DNA from: Neodiprion pinetum
Lineage: Eukaryota > Arthropoda > Insecta > Hymenoptera > Diprionidae
Length of the DNA: 64,000 bases
NCBI RefSeq assembly: GCF_021155775.2
Contig: NC_060238.1
Span: 11,681,551 to 11,745,550 of the forward strand
Direction: 5' to 3'
Shown: in pieces, positions 43,311 to 55,229 of the stretch
Layout: the number at the start of each line of letters is the position of its first letter
Position numbering within the stretch: the first letter of the stretch is position 1
Translations under genes and position numbers: made by a program
Notes under the pieces: model-generated
What the model saw: the letters and a program-made list of their open reading frames with translations, nothing else
Database searches by the model: none
Told to the model about the DNA's origin: nothing

Positions 43311-43483
43311 CAGTCTACTCATGTCCTACGGTTCAAAAGCCGTCGCTTAGATTTAATCTTACTCTCTAGTGTTAGTACTATCTACTAGTACTTATTTTAC
43401 TCATTTTATGTGCCTGCTAGAAGGCAAATAATACAAAATATTTTGTCAGTCACTTGCCGTAATATTACGACTCGTGACCCACT

Positions 43484-43523
43484 GCCGACACGGAATTTGC
43501 TGACGCAAGGATTCCGTGCCGGT
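43484..43523 (-). ncRNA. 3' UTR hairpin, copy 4 second (covarying)
   Basis: CACGG and CCGTG replace GCGCGG/CCGCGC, keeping the pair while both bases change. The inner TTGC/GCAA stem is intact. Confidence 0.7.
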
Positions 43524-43645
43524 CAGTCTAGTCCTGTCCTACGATTTAAAAGCCGTCGCTCGATTTCGATCTCACTTTATAGTGTTCGTACTATTGATTA
43601 CTTTTATTTCATTTGCCTGCTGGAAGGCAAATACTACAAAATATA

Positions 43646-44229
43646 CAGGGTGTCCCTAAATTGCCTCCCACGGACTAGCCAGCATGATATCTCGTTAAAA
43701 TCCAACCGAGAATTTCTTTTCCGGAAGCTCGTCCGACGCATAGTTTTTAAATTATAAACGATAGCGCTAGGCCAATCAGAGTGCACGATTTCATCTAGAT
43801 TTGCCACCACGGAAATCGCTGTTTCGTTCGTCTGAATTATTATTATTCGTTCACAAATTAAATATCGGCACTTACCCTCTCTAGCTGCTGTAACCCTTCT
43901 CGGGCGCTGACCTCGGTATTGTTGCCGCGGCACACGCTGCCGGCCGCACATCCATGGGCGCACACTTGTGTGTGTAAACAGAACTGACGATTTTGAGCCA
44001 CCTTGATTGGGTGAGTAATTATGGAAGAACTGACGAGCGCGTCGATTCGTTGACAGTGATATTCACGTGCCTCCGTTATCACGGTACGATGATTCGGAGT
44101 ATTTTATGACATGGAATCTCAAATTTTCCGATACATTTTGTGATTTATTTTGATTTTTATTCGTAGATGTGTGTTTCGTAGCATTATCAAGCTGAGGATG
44201 CGCTTCTGTTCATACACACAAGTGTGCGC
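43646..44229. mobile_element. Insertion or replacement starting ACAGGGTGTCCC
   Basis: LINE sequence stops at about 43645 and resumes at 44230 missing about 1.4 kb of ORF2 and proximal 3' UTR relative to copy 3. The segment starts ACAGGGTGTCCC, a start found on several insect repeat families. It contains an inverted pair GGCGCACACTTGTGTGTG (about 43960-43977) and its partner at 44212-44230. No credible protein. The family was not identified. Confidence 0.5.
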
Positions 44230-46669
44230 CCGCCACTGCTAGTCTCGCCTTGTTACGGGCGATCTCGAAGGCGTCAGCCCACACCGGGGCGCCGTAGAGC
44301 GCCACGGAATATGTCACGCTGGCCAGCAGCCTCCTCCTGATGTAGGCCGGACCTCCCACGTTAGGCATTAGCCTCCCTATCATACTCGCCACCCTCGTGG
44401 CCTTGTCCGCCGCGCACCGGATGTGGTCGGCAAAGTTCAGTTTGGCGTCGATGATGACGCTGAGGTACTTGACACTGGCCACCGGTTTGGCCCTGTGCTC
44501 CTGGACTTTAATCGTGTTTACCCTCAGCTTGTGGCGTCGGGTGAGAACCACGATCTCGGTCTTTTGCTCCGCTAGGTCCAGGCCTCTGTCCGTCAGCCAG
44601 CTTAGGGCAGACTCGATGGCCTCCGTGGCCTTCAGCTCCAGCAGCTCGGGGGTTCTTGCCGTTACCACAAGAGCCACATCGTCCGCGAAGCCGATCGCCT
44701 TCTCTCCGTCGGGTGGAGTCATTCGGAGCAGGTCGTCGTACACGATGTTCCACAGTAGGGGGCCGAGAACCGACCCCTGTCGAACGCCAACCGTCAGGAA
44801 GAGCTCCTTTTCTCCCTCGCTCGTGCAGTACAGAAGCCGCCTGTTCTCCAGGTAGCTCCCGACCAGTCGAAGAAGGTACGATAATATGCCTTGTCTCCTT
44901 TCCATTGCCTCGAGGATGACCCCATGCCCCACCGCGTTGAAGGCGTTTCTGACATCCAGAAGTGCCATCAAGCAGGGGGTTGAAGAGCGGCCGCGCCCCC
45001 TGCTAGCTTTGCTGGCAATCTCCACCACTTCCGTGACCACCTGCACGGTCGACCTGCCCTTCCTGAAGCCATACTGGTTGTCTGCAAGTCCGCCAGATGC
45101 ATCCAGCGCCGCCTCCAGCCTGGCGTAGATCAGCCGTTCGAGCAGTTTCCCGGCGGTGTCGATCAGACTGATCGGCCGGTACTTCTGCGCTATTCCCGTC
45201 TTAGTTTGTCCATCAGGTAGTAATACTAACCTTTGTCTCTTTCACTGGTTGTGAAAGATTCCGCTCGCTAGACAGGCGTTGTAGCCCCTCAAGAACAGTC
45301 CCGGGTCGACATCGACCGCTGCTATTAAAGCCTCGTTGGGGATCCTATCAGGACCGAGGGCTTTTCCCCTACTAATCTTCCTAGCGGCCTCGACCAGCTC
45401 CGCTTCCGTGATTGGTTGCGGCGGGTCAGCTGCAAACTCTGCCCGGCTAGGCCTTTCGACGCGGGCGTGGATTGGGAAGAGCTCGTCAAGGGCCCTTTTC
45501 ACCACCCCTGGGTCGTCCGGTTGCCTGGAACCGCCTAATTTCCTAGATACTAACTTGTAAGATAGCCCCCAGGGGTCCTCGTCGACCGTCCTGAGGAGCT
45601 TTTCCCAACATCTGGCATTGCTGGCCTTTATTTTATCCTAAAGGGCCTTCCTTGCCGCTTTGTATGCAGTTGCGCCGGATGCTGTGGTGGTTTCCTCTCT
45701 TGCCCTCTGCCGTTGCTCCTGCATTCTGGCCCTGACACACTGGGATCTGAGGGATGCGATTTTCTCGTTCCACCAGTGCGTTGCGGTTTTGCCCTTGGGA
45801 GGTCTCCTTTTGGGCATCCCCGTATCACAGGCCTTTACAATGGTGGTCATCAGGATGTCTATTTCGTTGCTTGCTGCGTCCGCGCTCCGCTGATCCTTCT
45901 CCCTCCTGAGGAAGCTGGACATCACGTCCTTGTCCAGCTTCCTCACTACCTATCCTTTCTCGATGCTGCAAGGTGTTCTAGCGCGCGGCCTCGTCCTGGG
46001 AGTCCACACCATATAGATGTAGCGGTGGTCGCTTAGACTCTCGTCTTCCAAGACTCGCCACCCTGTCATCTCCACCGCAATCCCTAGAGTTCCCGCCGTC
46101 AAGTCGATGACGGACGAGGAGCCCAAGCTCGCCCTCTGCCACGTTGATGCGCTGCCTTCGTTGATCGGGAGGAGGTCGAGTCTTGCCAGGAGTTCGGCGA
46201 CGGCTTGGCCCCTCTTGTCCAGCTGCGAGGACCCTCAGCTCGGTGACTTCGCGTTGAAGACCCCGGCCACGATGATCCTGCCCCTTGTTGACCGGATGAT
46301 GGTCTCCAGGTCATCCAGCTGGGCCATAAAGTCGCTGATCGCGACGTTGAGTGAGAAATAGCAGCTAAAGATGGTGAAGCCACTCGTTCTCGCCCAGACG
46401 AACCCCTCCCCTCTTCCCTCAAGCGTGAAGGTGCCCGGGAGGTTGTTCGTCGCCGTTATTGCCGCGTCCCCCCACCGGTCCACCAGCCAGCTTCCTTGCT
46501 TCCCCGCGCCGCTGGGTTCCGAGACTATCAGAATCCCGGCCCTTTGAGCAGCGGCGGTCTGGGTCAGCAGGTCCTGGGCCGCGCGATTCCGGTTGAGGTT
46601 GACCTGGAGGATTACTACTCGAGGTCCGCCCCCGGGTCCCGCAGTGGCATTCCCTCTCACTCCTGGCAT
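44230..46669 (-). pseudogene. LINE copy 4 ORF2, C-terminally truncated
   Basis: The start is at 46667-46669. The endonuclease is in two frames (46669-46235 with SEPSGAGKQGSW; 46422-46099). Linker pieces lie at 45946-45638 and 45505-45242, and RT at 45046-44210, with GVRQGSVLGPLLW (Pro of the usual GVPQG changed to Arg) and an intact FADDVALVV. Sequence after the RT thumb is replaced by the foreign segment, so the CCHC motif and C-terminal extension are gone. Multiple shifts make it non-functional. Confidence 0.82.
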
Positions 46670-48263
46670 GCTGTAGTGGAAAACTAGAGCCTCCGCCCGA
46701 ATGATACTCCAAGCGTGGTAGGGGAGAGCATTACTGCCGCAACCCCCGCCGTGCCCGTCTCCCGCATGGCTGGTGTGCTGTTGTTCACCCTCCCGATGGC
46801 CCTCCTTCCCTGCCGGAGCTTAGCTTTCTGTAGTTCCTCCTTGAACGAACTGCAGCAGCCGCTCCCGCAAAAGTGGTCCCCTCTCAGACCCCGGTTCCTG
46901 CAGGTCAGGCACCTCGGAAGAGATCCTTGGCGCTCCCTCTCCTTGTGCCCCTCCGTACCGCACTTCCTACAGGCGTTGGAATTATCGGGCCCAAGGCACG
47001 GTGTCGCGTGGTGCCCGTACCCCTGGTACCGGTGGCACTGATCTACCACGACCCTCTCCCGGATCCGGTAGACGGTTCACCATATCTTGATCTTGCCTAG
47101 GGCCACAAGTATCCGGGCAGTCCGCTCTGGCATTTTGCACAGCGCGGTCTGTGTTCCCCAGAAACCCGGCCTTAGTCTTATCAGTTCAGCCAGAGGGGCC
47201 TTCAGGGCTTCCGACAGGGCCGCCTTAACTTCCCCCTCCGTGTTTACCTCGTCCAGGTCTCTGATTTCAACGACCATGGACGGCTCCAGAGTCGAGACCT
47301 TTGCCTCCTCCCCCAGAACCCCTCTGACCGCCTCGTTCAGAGACCGGGCACCGCTAACACCTTTCATCTCTGGGAGGACGTCACCCCCCCCCCCCCCCCA
47401 GTTCTTTTTACCGCGGTGACGTTGGCACCAGCCTTGTCCGGGTCCACGCCCACCTTGACCTTTTTGAGCACGTCGGCGTAATTACTGCCGCTTGCTACTT
47501 TTATCAAGACCGCATCGGGGCAAACCGGCTTCCTTTTGGGCCCACCCTTCGGCTGGGCCACCGCTGTCGTCTTCTGGGTTGGCTGGGGAGCAGAGGTAGC
47601 GGGTTTGGCTGGCCTCTTGGGGCGGCCTCTCCTCACTACCTCGCTCCAGGCTTTCTGATTCCCCTCCTCTTTCTCCTCGGGGCGCGGCCGTTTTTTTGCC
47701 GCCCCCGCGGATAGAGAAATCTCCTCCTTCTTTGACGTCACCACTTCCTGGACGGTTGCCTGTTGTTGTTGCTGCGGTGGTTGCCGAGGTTCTCCCGCTG
47801 TCTGGGTCGCCTTGTCCACTGTCGCGCGTGGAGCCTTGACCGCCGCCAACTCCTTCTCCATCATGTCCCAGGCTCTCTTTACCTGGCCGACGACTTGAGC
47901 CGCCTTAATGACGTCCTCTCTTACCGCAATGTGGGTATTCCTATAGGCCAGCGTAAGGCCCTGCATGCCCTCAATTAGAGCACCCAGGGACTTCAGCTAA
48001 TCCCTCCCACTTATCTCCGTGTATATGCTGCTGGCGCTGGGGCAGCTTATTGTCCTTGCCCCCTCCTTTATGGCCTTAGGCATCGCTCCCTTGGTGGGGA
48101 GCGGCACCGGTACCCTCGCTGTTTTATCAGTGCTGCTGACCCGCTTGGGCAACAGGGGTATCCGCTGCATACTGGACCTTCTCGTAAAGGGGTCCACTTG
48201 AAAAACTTCAAAGTCCTTATCATCTTCATTTAAGTCTAGGTTTGTGTTTGTTATGAAAGCCAT
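46670..48263 (-). pseudogene. LINE copy 4 ORF1
   Basis: The ATG at 48261-48263 starts the frame with DFEVFQVDPFTRRSS. A stop near 47997 and phase changes near 47380 (C run 47387-47399) and 47060 divide the gag core (VVEIRDLDEVNTEGE) and the knuckles (CHRYQGYGHHATPC, where the second Cys is Tyr; CRKCGTEGHKERER, where the last Cys is Arg; CLTCRNRGLRGDHF). A TAG lies at 46684. The last codons still overlap the ORF2 ATG as in copy 3. Confidence 0.8.
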
Positions 48264-48462
48264 TTTAATTGTTATGTGTTTTACGACGGTTCGGCCATCA
48301 TAGCAGCTGCACTGCGGTGCGGTATCTATCCCCGCCGGTAAAAACCCTATCCCCCATACTCGCACGGAGGCTACTATCAGCTTGTCGGGTGGTCGGTCTT
48401 TTCCATGCAATCCCCCCCTCCCCCCTTACCTCTGTAGAGTCATCCGTTCGGGGGATTCCCCT
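48264..48462 (-). other. LINE copy 4 5' UTR, truncated
   Basis: Matches the ORF1-proximal 200 bases of the other 5' UTRs, then ends in GGGGATTCCCCT at the BEL LTR. Confidence 0.7.
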
Positions 48463-49235
48463 TGTTCAGTGCCTGAGCGTCGTTTTGTGCCCGTGTCATT
48501 GCGATCTCCGTGCGAGCCGCGCTCGAACGATTCGTCTCCGCAGGGATGCCAAATCTCGCGTAGACGAGGAGGCGAGCGCGCATCACGCATTTTTTAAAAC
48601 AGTGCAGTCAAGTCGTCCGTCTAGTGACGATCGTGAGTGACGCCGTGCGTTCTCTCGTACCACGACCAAAGACGAGAGGCCCAAATATACTCTCGTATAC
48701 GTTCGCTCTACGGAGTAACGTAGATGAGTACGGCCCGAGTGTCTCTCATTCTACACGGGACCAAGTGCCCATACACACATACCAAGGGTCTTGCACCCTT
48801 TCATCATACAACGAGCCCGAGCGCTCTTGATGTACTACCAACACCAATCATACTCTCATATACGTTCGCTCCTCGGAGTAAGGCAAACGCAAATCATACG
48901 AAATTCGATCGAATCGAATAAAACAAAAATCGCAGTACGAAAACGCACTCGAGATTGCGGTGGCATGAGCCAAACGGGCTGTAACCGGCATATACCCATT
49001 TATATACACAATCGACACATGCTTTTATACGTTCACAAATACACGTTTATACTTCGTGGGTTTTTATGCCGCAAAGCTTTTCCCACAAGAGCCAATAAAC
49101 ATTTATAATTCGATGGCTCAAACGCGAGAGTTTTTTATTCAAGAAAACCTTAACCTCTATCCTTCACACTAATAGAAAAAGGTTCAATTCAAAACTACGA
49201 GGCAACTTCGCCTATGAAGAAGCTTCGACTATACA
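48463..49235 (+). repeat. BEL/Pao 2 5' LTR
   Basis: The start is fixed by the repeat at 55205. The end is inferred from ...ATACA just before the primer site. The 3' copy is missing, so the length (about 773 bp) is an inference. AATAAA-type signals occur at 48917 and 49094. Confidence 0.6.
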
Positions 49236-49237
49236 AA

Positions 49238-49255
49238 TTGGTGTCAGAATCGGGA
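49238..49255 (+). promoter_or_regulatory. Probable primer binding site of BEL/Pao 2
   Basis: TTGGTGTCAGAATCGGGA directly follows the inferred LTR end, the form usual for BEL/Pao primer sites. Confidence 0.5.
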
Positions 49256-49982
49256 TACGAACCCACGCCCGCATAGAGGTGAAGAAGAAAAAGGTGCAAA
49301 CGTGCATCGTATTTAATAAATCGTGACATTCTTCGACTAGCCAGCCATCGTCTCCAAACTCATCACCCCCTAGTTCGCCATCGATGGAAAACAATCATCA
49401 TCTACAAAAAGATAAGTATACAAACGGTACACGATTCTTAATATCGTATTATACACTTTCTTTAGCGTTATACGTCTTTCTATAGTTCATAACGTTCGAC
49501 GTAGTCGAAAAAACATTTCGGTCCAACGCACGCTTTGTGTAAAGAACGTAGCATGCATATATCCGACAATCACGTTCATAAAACATAGGTCTCGTTTTTT
49601 TGTTATGAGAGTCTCGATATCAAGGCGTTGAAAGATGACCGTCGCACGGGGGGGTTTGTGTACACTTGACGCGGGCCGCGCTCGGTCTCTTGATCTTATA
49701 CGGTGAAAGACGGACGAGTTCGGGCGCGTTTTCAAAAAGATACGCGCTGCACGGGGAGAGGCTTAGAGCCAACCCTTGAGAATCAGTCGAGCTTCGACAT
49801 CGAACGCATAGACGTCGTATCCTGTTTTTCTCGAAGATCTCATAAATATTTGTACGCACAAGCTCAGTAAATTGGCTGCCCGCGTAAAGTTTATCAATCA
49901 AAAGCGTGCGACTTGAAAGGCGAACATTACCAAACTTAAGCGACTCACGGAGGACGCGGATTTTGAACCCGCGAACATAAAA
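49256..49982 (+). other. BEL/Pao 2 leader and N-terminal gag remnant
   Basis: No intact frame. From about 49885 the gag phase is open but is interrupted by TGA near 49914, so the first gag codons lie upstream of the ATG at 49983. Confidence 0.4.
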
Positions 49983-51830
49983 ATGCGGGCGGATCGTGTA
50001 AAAGAACAATTTCAGACATGTGAGGAATTACACGATGAACTCGCATTATTAACCGACGGAGACGGTGACAACGTCGATGACTTCGACGAGTTGCAGGATC
50101 GATTCTACGCGATCATAACTAAAATCGAGACAGATTTATCATCGACAACACGACAACATCCCGGTGTAGCAAACGTAACGTCGCTGCCGATCGACGGCAC
50201 GCGTCTACTCAAATTGCCGGTCGCCGACCTCCCACGGTTCGACGGCAACATCGAAAAGTGGCTATCGTTTAAAAATACATTTTTGACAATGATCGACTCT
50301 CGCGAAGACATAAGGAAATTACAAAAATTCTTATATCTAAAAAATTGCCTAGAGGGTGACGCGTTAAACAAAATTTTTATTTACAACGTGAGCGAAGAAA
50401 ATTACGGGACGGCATGGAAGTTACTTCTAGATTCGTATGACAAGACTCGAATTTTGATCGTGAAACATCTCGACGCGATCCTCGAGTTGCCCGCGGTAAA
50501 AAAGGCGACACATAAAGATTTAGCGCGACTCGTCGACGACATGCGCCAACACGTGAACATGCTCGCGTCATTTGACGTGATACCAGACGAACACTTGTTA
50601 GTCCGGATAATCGAGCGTGCGTTACCCAACAATATTTGGGTCAAGTGGGAAGAGACGCTCAATCTCGACACCTCGCCAACGCTCGAGCGAATTTACAAAT
50701 TCGTCTTCGAGACCGCGTTTCGTTTATATACGCTCGAACAAGATGTATCGCGTTCCAAAACAGAGACCAATTACAAACGACCGCTTCCGAATTATAAAGA
50801 TCAAAGCGGAGTCAAGACTCGACGCGGAGAAAATGGCGCGCGTACGTTAGCGATGGGCACATCAGCAAGGTACGTAGTGTGCAAACGGAAGAGTCATCCC
50901 ACATACCAGTGTCGCGAATTTCAAAAAATAATGGTTCATCAACGGTGGAATTTCGTCAAGGGTTCATCGCTGTGCAAAAACTGCCTGCGCTCGCACCGCG
51001 GCAAATGCACTTCGACGCATTGCAAAAGCTGCTCCAGGTTTCACCACACTCTTTTGCACAACGAATCTCCTGCTGCATTCACCCATGCAACCCAAGAAAC
51101 GATACCATCAGATACACCTAAGTCGACAACAAAGGTAAATTTAACATGTCGCAAAATGATTACACACAGCTTCACGTCAAGGGCGTTACAGTCGCAGTTA
51201 ATGCTGAGCGCTCAAATACGCGTCAAAGACTCACGCGGTCAATACCTAAAACGTCGCGTTTTATTAGACACTTGTGCGACAGCGCATTTTATCACGGAGG
51301 ATCTTGTGAGAGAATTGAAACTACCGATACGCGCGTGCACGATCGCGGTAGGAATGATCGACGACGCAAATACAATTTCTAAAGGCGCGGTCGAATGTAC
51401 ATTTTATTCGATACACGATAATTTCAACAAAACTCTCACGTTTCTGGTTATACCGAAAATAGCTGATAACGTACCGAACGAAATCTTTCCTCGCGAATCA
51501 ATCGACTTACCACGGAATGTAAAATTGGCCGATCCGCAATTCCATTTGCCTGGAACGATCGACATCCCCATCGGGTCAGGGACAACGTTGTCATTATTAT
51601 CGATCGGACAATGTGATTTGTCCCGCGACGGCTGCGATCTCGTCTTACAGAAAACTCAGCTCGGCTCGGCCGTTGCCGGCGGAAAATCAAACACCACGGT
51701 CGCGAAACAAACGTCGTGCCAACTGACCGAATTAAAGGAAACAATAGAAAAATTCTGGTTGCTCGACGATGCAAACGCTGGTCAAAGAAAATTATCAGAA
51801 AATACAAGCTACGAAACTCATTTCATTTGA
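49983..51830 (+). pseudogene. BEL/Pao 2 gag and protease
   Basis: A 615-codon frame. The gag core (DUF1759-type) includes KLPVADLPRFDGNIEKWLSF (residues 76-96). Cys-rich knuckles follow (YVVCKRKSHPTYQC, CKNCLRSHRGKC, CKSCSRFHHTLLH, about residues 296-357). Then comes an aspartic protease with RRVLLDTCATAHFITEDLV (about residue 425), where the third residue of the D-S/T-G triad is Cys, as in some BEL proteins. The region ends in the start of the RT polyprotein. The true gag start lies upstream, behind a stop. The frame continues past the TGA at 51828 in phase, so this was one long polyprotein. Confidence 0.85.
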
Positions 51831-52720
51831 AACGTCACTCGCGAACCGTCGGGACGGTACGTCGTTCGTCTGCCGTTCCGCAGCGCCGATCGAGACCTCG
51901 GTGATTCGCGATCTATGGCTTTGCGACGATTTGCTGGCTTGCAAAAAGGGCTCAACGCGGACCCGGTCCTTTAAGTGGAATATCATCGCGTTATGAATGA
52001 ATACTTAGAACTAGGCCATATGTCACTCGTTGTCGACGAATCACTACCCGGTTATTATCTCCCACACCACGGTCATAAAGGCGACAAGCGCTACGACGAA
52101 GACCCGAGTTGTCTTCGATGCGTCCGCCAAAACAAGCATGGGAGTGTCGCTTAACGATACGCTGATGGTCGGCCCGACTATTCAATTAAAACTAATCGAG
52201 CATCTTTTACGATTTCGCAGTTATAAATTTGTGATTACCGCGGACATCGCGAAAATGTACCGACAAATTTGGATCGCCCCCAGCGATCGTCGGTACCAAC
52301 GAGTTTTTTGGCTCTAACAGGAAAGAATTCGCGTATTCGAACTAAACACTGTAACGTTCGGCGTGTCGTCAGCTCCGTTTCTTGCGATACGAACCGTACA
52401 AAAACTTGCAAGCGATGAGAGCGCGGATTATCCTAAGGGGGCCGAGGTTTTAACGCGCGACTTATACGTCGACGATTTGTTATCAGGGGCAAACACCTTT
52501 GAGGAAATCGTACAAATTCGGGACGAAGTGATCGAAATATTAAAGCGTGGCGGATTCGACATTCGACAGTGGGCTTCAAATCACCCGCAGGCCCTAAATA
52601 ATTTGAGCAAAAAAACCGCAGATATCGATTTTCTGACAGACGAAAGTCCTGTGCACAAAACACTCGGTATATCATGGAACGCGCGGAATGACGACTTCGA
52701 CCTCGAAAGTGATTATGCAA
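51831..52720 (+). pseudogene. BEL/Pao 2 reverse transcriptase
   Basis: Phase 0 continues to about 52070 (VVRLPF, YLELGHM, YYLPHHG) with a stop near 51972. It then shifts into the phase of 52030-52830, with TAA at 52315 (just after RRYQRVFWL) and the catalytic box LYVDDLLSG (YVDD codons 52465-52476) intact. Fingers and palm motifs KTRVVFDASAKT, DIAKMYRQI and TFGVSSAPF are in the expected order. A further shift occurs near 52720. Confidence 0.82.
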
Positions 52721-53263
52721 CAATGCTGGAAAGCAAAAACTACATGGGACGAGTCCGTACCCAGCGCGTTAGATTCCGCGTGGCGATCGTTCGCGGAACA
52801 ACTGTCATTAATCAACAATTTAAAGATTGACCGATACGTTTCGACAAATGACCCAATCGATATCCAGATTCACGGATTTCGCGACGCGAGTCAGACGGGT
52901 TACGGAGCTTGTATATACGTGCGCTCTTGCGAGCAGGACGGCGAAATTCGCGTAAGACTTTTCTGTTCAAAGGGACGGGTGGCTCCGTTAAAAGATCAAA
53001 CCGTCCCTCGACTCGAACTCTGCGGCGCTTTGACACTTGCTCGCTTATATCGCAAAGTCCTCGAGGTAACGAGTTTTCGCGTGTACAAGACAATTTTCTG
53101 GTCAAACGCAACAATAGTTTTACAATGGCTAAACAAACATTCGAGCGTCCTAAAGGTGTTTGAAGCACATCGCGTCGCAGAGATACAGGAAGTCAGTAAA
53201 GACGCGGAGTGGCGGCACATCCGGACTGATCAGAATCCGGCAGACACGTTGTCGCGAGGTTAA
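52721..53263 (+). pseudogene. BEL/Pao 2 RNase H
   Basis: The frame 52688-53263 contains IHGFRDASQTGYGACIY, CSKGRVAPLKDQTVPRLELCGA and FWSNATIVLQWL. In the last motif relatives have Asp after Ser (WSDS/T), so a catalytic carboxylate reads Asn here. It ends at TAA (53261) with the integrase linker continuing after it. Confidence 0.78.
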
Positions 53264-54900
53264 TTTCCACGGGCATTTTTAAATAACGACTCGTGGTTTC
53301 GGGGGCCTGCGTGGCTAGCTCAGCCCGAATCCGTTTGGCCACAAGTCGCGGTAACGCCTCAGAAGGATTTACCGGGGATTAAAAAATCATTGTGCATGTT
53401 CTCGCAATCGCAATCGGAAGAAATTTTTCAAAAATTTCTCGTCATACACACGATTGATTCATGCCGTCGCGTACTGCTTACGTTTCTCACCCAACAATAA
53501 TGTCAAGGGCGCTTTGACAATCAAGGAAATTGAGGAGGCCGAGTATCGCGTTATTCGATTAATCCATCAAGCGCACTTTCAAGACGAAATCGATCGTCTT
53601 TTATCCGAAGAAAGGGTGAAATGCGCGAAACTCGGATCTCTGAATCCGCGAGTAGACGAGAGAGGCTTGATTCGCGTCGGTGGTCGTATAAATAAGGCCG
53701 ATATCTCGCTCGATCAAAGAAATTCGATCCTTCTTCCGTTGCGACATTACGTAACCGACCTTTTGATTCGTCACATGCACGAAAAATTCTTTCAAACTGG
53801 GATCCAATCGACATTATATAGTATCCGGCAAAGATTCTGGATACTAGACGGCAGAAATCAAATACGTAAAGTCGTGCGACGTTGCGTGCGATGCATCCGG
53901 TTTCGGGCTAAACCAGAGACGTAAAAGATGGCCGACTTGCCAAAATCTAGAGTAGACAATGCACCGCCGTTCTACCACACGGGAGTAGATTATTTCGGTC
54001 CGATACTCGCAAAAGAAAAGAAACATCGGAATCGGAGCAGCATTAAAGTCTACGGCTGCGTACTTATTTGCATGTCGACTAAAGCTATTCATGTCGAGAT
54101 CGCAAGCGATCTGTCAACAGACGCATTCATAGCGGCTTCACGACGATTCGTCAGTCGTCGGGGCATTCCGGGCCATATCTATTCGGACAATGGGACGAAT
54201 TTCGTCGGCGCGAACAGTCAACTTCGTGAATTTTACGCTGTCAGAGAGTCCGATGACTTCCATTCTCAACTGTACGAACTTACGTCGACCAGAAAAATTG
54301 AGTGGCATTTCAACCCGCCCCTCTCACCTCATTTCGGGGGTATCTGAGAGGCGGCTGTAAAATCGTGTGAACACCATCTTAAACGCGTCATGTGCAATCT
54401 TTTGTTGACGTACGAAGAATTGACTACTCTAGCAATCGAGATTGAGGGCATTCTCAATTCGCGCCCATTGTGCCCTATTTCCACAGATCCAAACGATCCA
54501 ATTGCTTCAACTCCCGCGCACTTTCTTCGTCGTTGGAAGACCGCTCACAATGCTGCCAGAAAATGATCTTTCGCTTGTTCCAGATAACCGAATATCCTCG
54601 TGGCAACTGATCACTAAGACACGACAAGAATTCTGGCGCCGGTGGCAACTCGAATATTTGAGCGAGTAACAAAAGAGACAGAAATGGATAAATCCGACCG
54701 AAAATATCGCGCTGGACACGGTAGTCCTATTGATTGACAAGAACCAACCATGTATGCAGTGGCGACTGGGTCAAGTGGTGGAACTACATCCTGGGGACGA
54801 TGGCGTAGTCAGGGTGGTCACCGTAAAAACGACTCGAGGACTCTACAAACGCAACACGAGATCGATTTGCGCTTTGCCCATAAGCGCTTGAGATTATCGG
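53264..54900 (+). pseudogene. BEL/Pao 2 integrase and C-terminal region
   Basis: Linker, then the frame from 53454 with the zinc domain (HYVTDLLIRHMHEKFFQTG; CVRCIRFRAK), TAA at 53922, and the core (TGVDYFGP first Asp; YSDNGTNFVG second Asp). TGA at 54345 stands exactly where relatives have the Trp next to the catalytic Glu (GGI-stop-EAAVKS). [12 protein letters not shown] and a DUF5641-like tail follow with a shift near 54525. Inactive. Confidence 0.82.
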
Positions 54901-55193
54901 GAGAATTCAACGAAAACGATAATTTTCGAACTCTTCTCAGTTGAAATTTACAATTAATTCTTTCTAATTTTCAAATTCGAGTTTTCGATTCATACTTACG
55001 CAAGATTCAGTCAATATACTATGTAGATGTAAGCCAAGGATATTTCTTCAAGGTCATATTCCAATTAATTATTTACTCTTTATGCATAAAATATCAACTT
55101 TAGACTTAAGGTAATCGCTGTAAAAGGATCAGTTATAATAAGGTTAATGACATGTACTACTGTTTGTATAATTTTGTTCGTTAGCACTCCCAA
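54901..55193 (+). other. BEL/Pao 2 3' non-coding
   Basis: AT-rich, no gene. Leads into the polypurine tract. Confidence 0.5.
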
Positions 55194-55204
55194 CGGGGGG
55201 AGGG
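55194..55204 (+). promoter_or_regulatory. BEL/Pao 2 polypurine tract
   Basis: CGGGGGGAGGG directly precedes the 3' LTR start TGTTCAG. Confidence 0.75.
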
Positions 55205-55229
55205 TGTTCAGTGCCTGAGCGTCGTTTTG
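55205..55229 (+). repeat. BEL/Pao 2 3' LTR stub (25 bp)
   Basis: The first 25 bases are identical to 48463-48487. The sequence then switches to the LINE copy 5 3' region. Confidence 0.85.

Larger units (their letters stand above)
42800..48462 (-). mobile_element. R1-clade TRAS/SART-like LINE, copy 4
   Basis: Poly(A) is 42800-42808, the 3' UTR has two hairpins, then a foreign segment (43646-44229) has replaced the ORF2 C-terminal part. ORF2 resumes at 44230 and runs to 46669, ORF1 to 48263. The 5' UTR is cut at 48462 by BEL/Pao 2. Confidence 0.88.
48463..55229 (+). mobile_element. BEL/Pao LTR retrotransposon 2, 3' LTR truncated
   Basis: Starts TGTTCAGTGCCTGAGCG at 48463. The same 25 bases recur at 55205-55229 right after a polypurine tract and then stop at LINE copy 5. 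Internal gag-protease-RT-RNase H-integrase are in order on the plus strand. No target duplication can be seen because the right end is lost. Confidence 0.88.
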
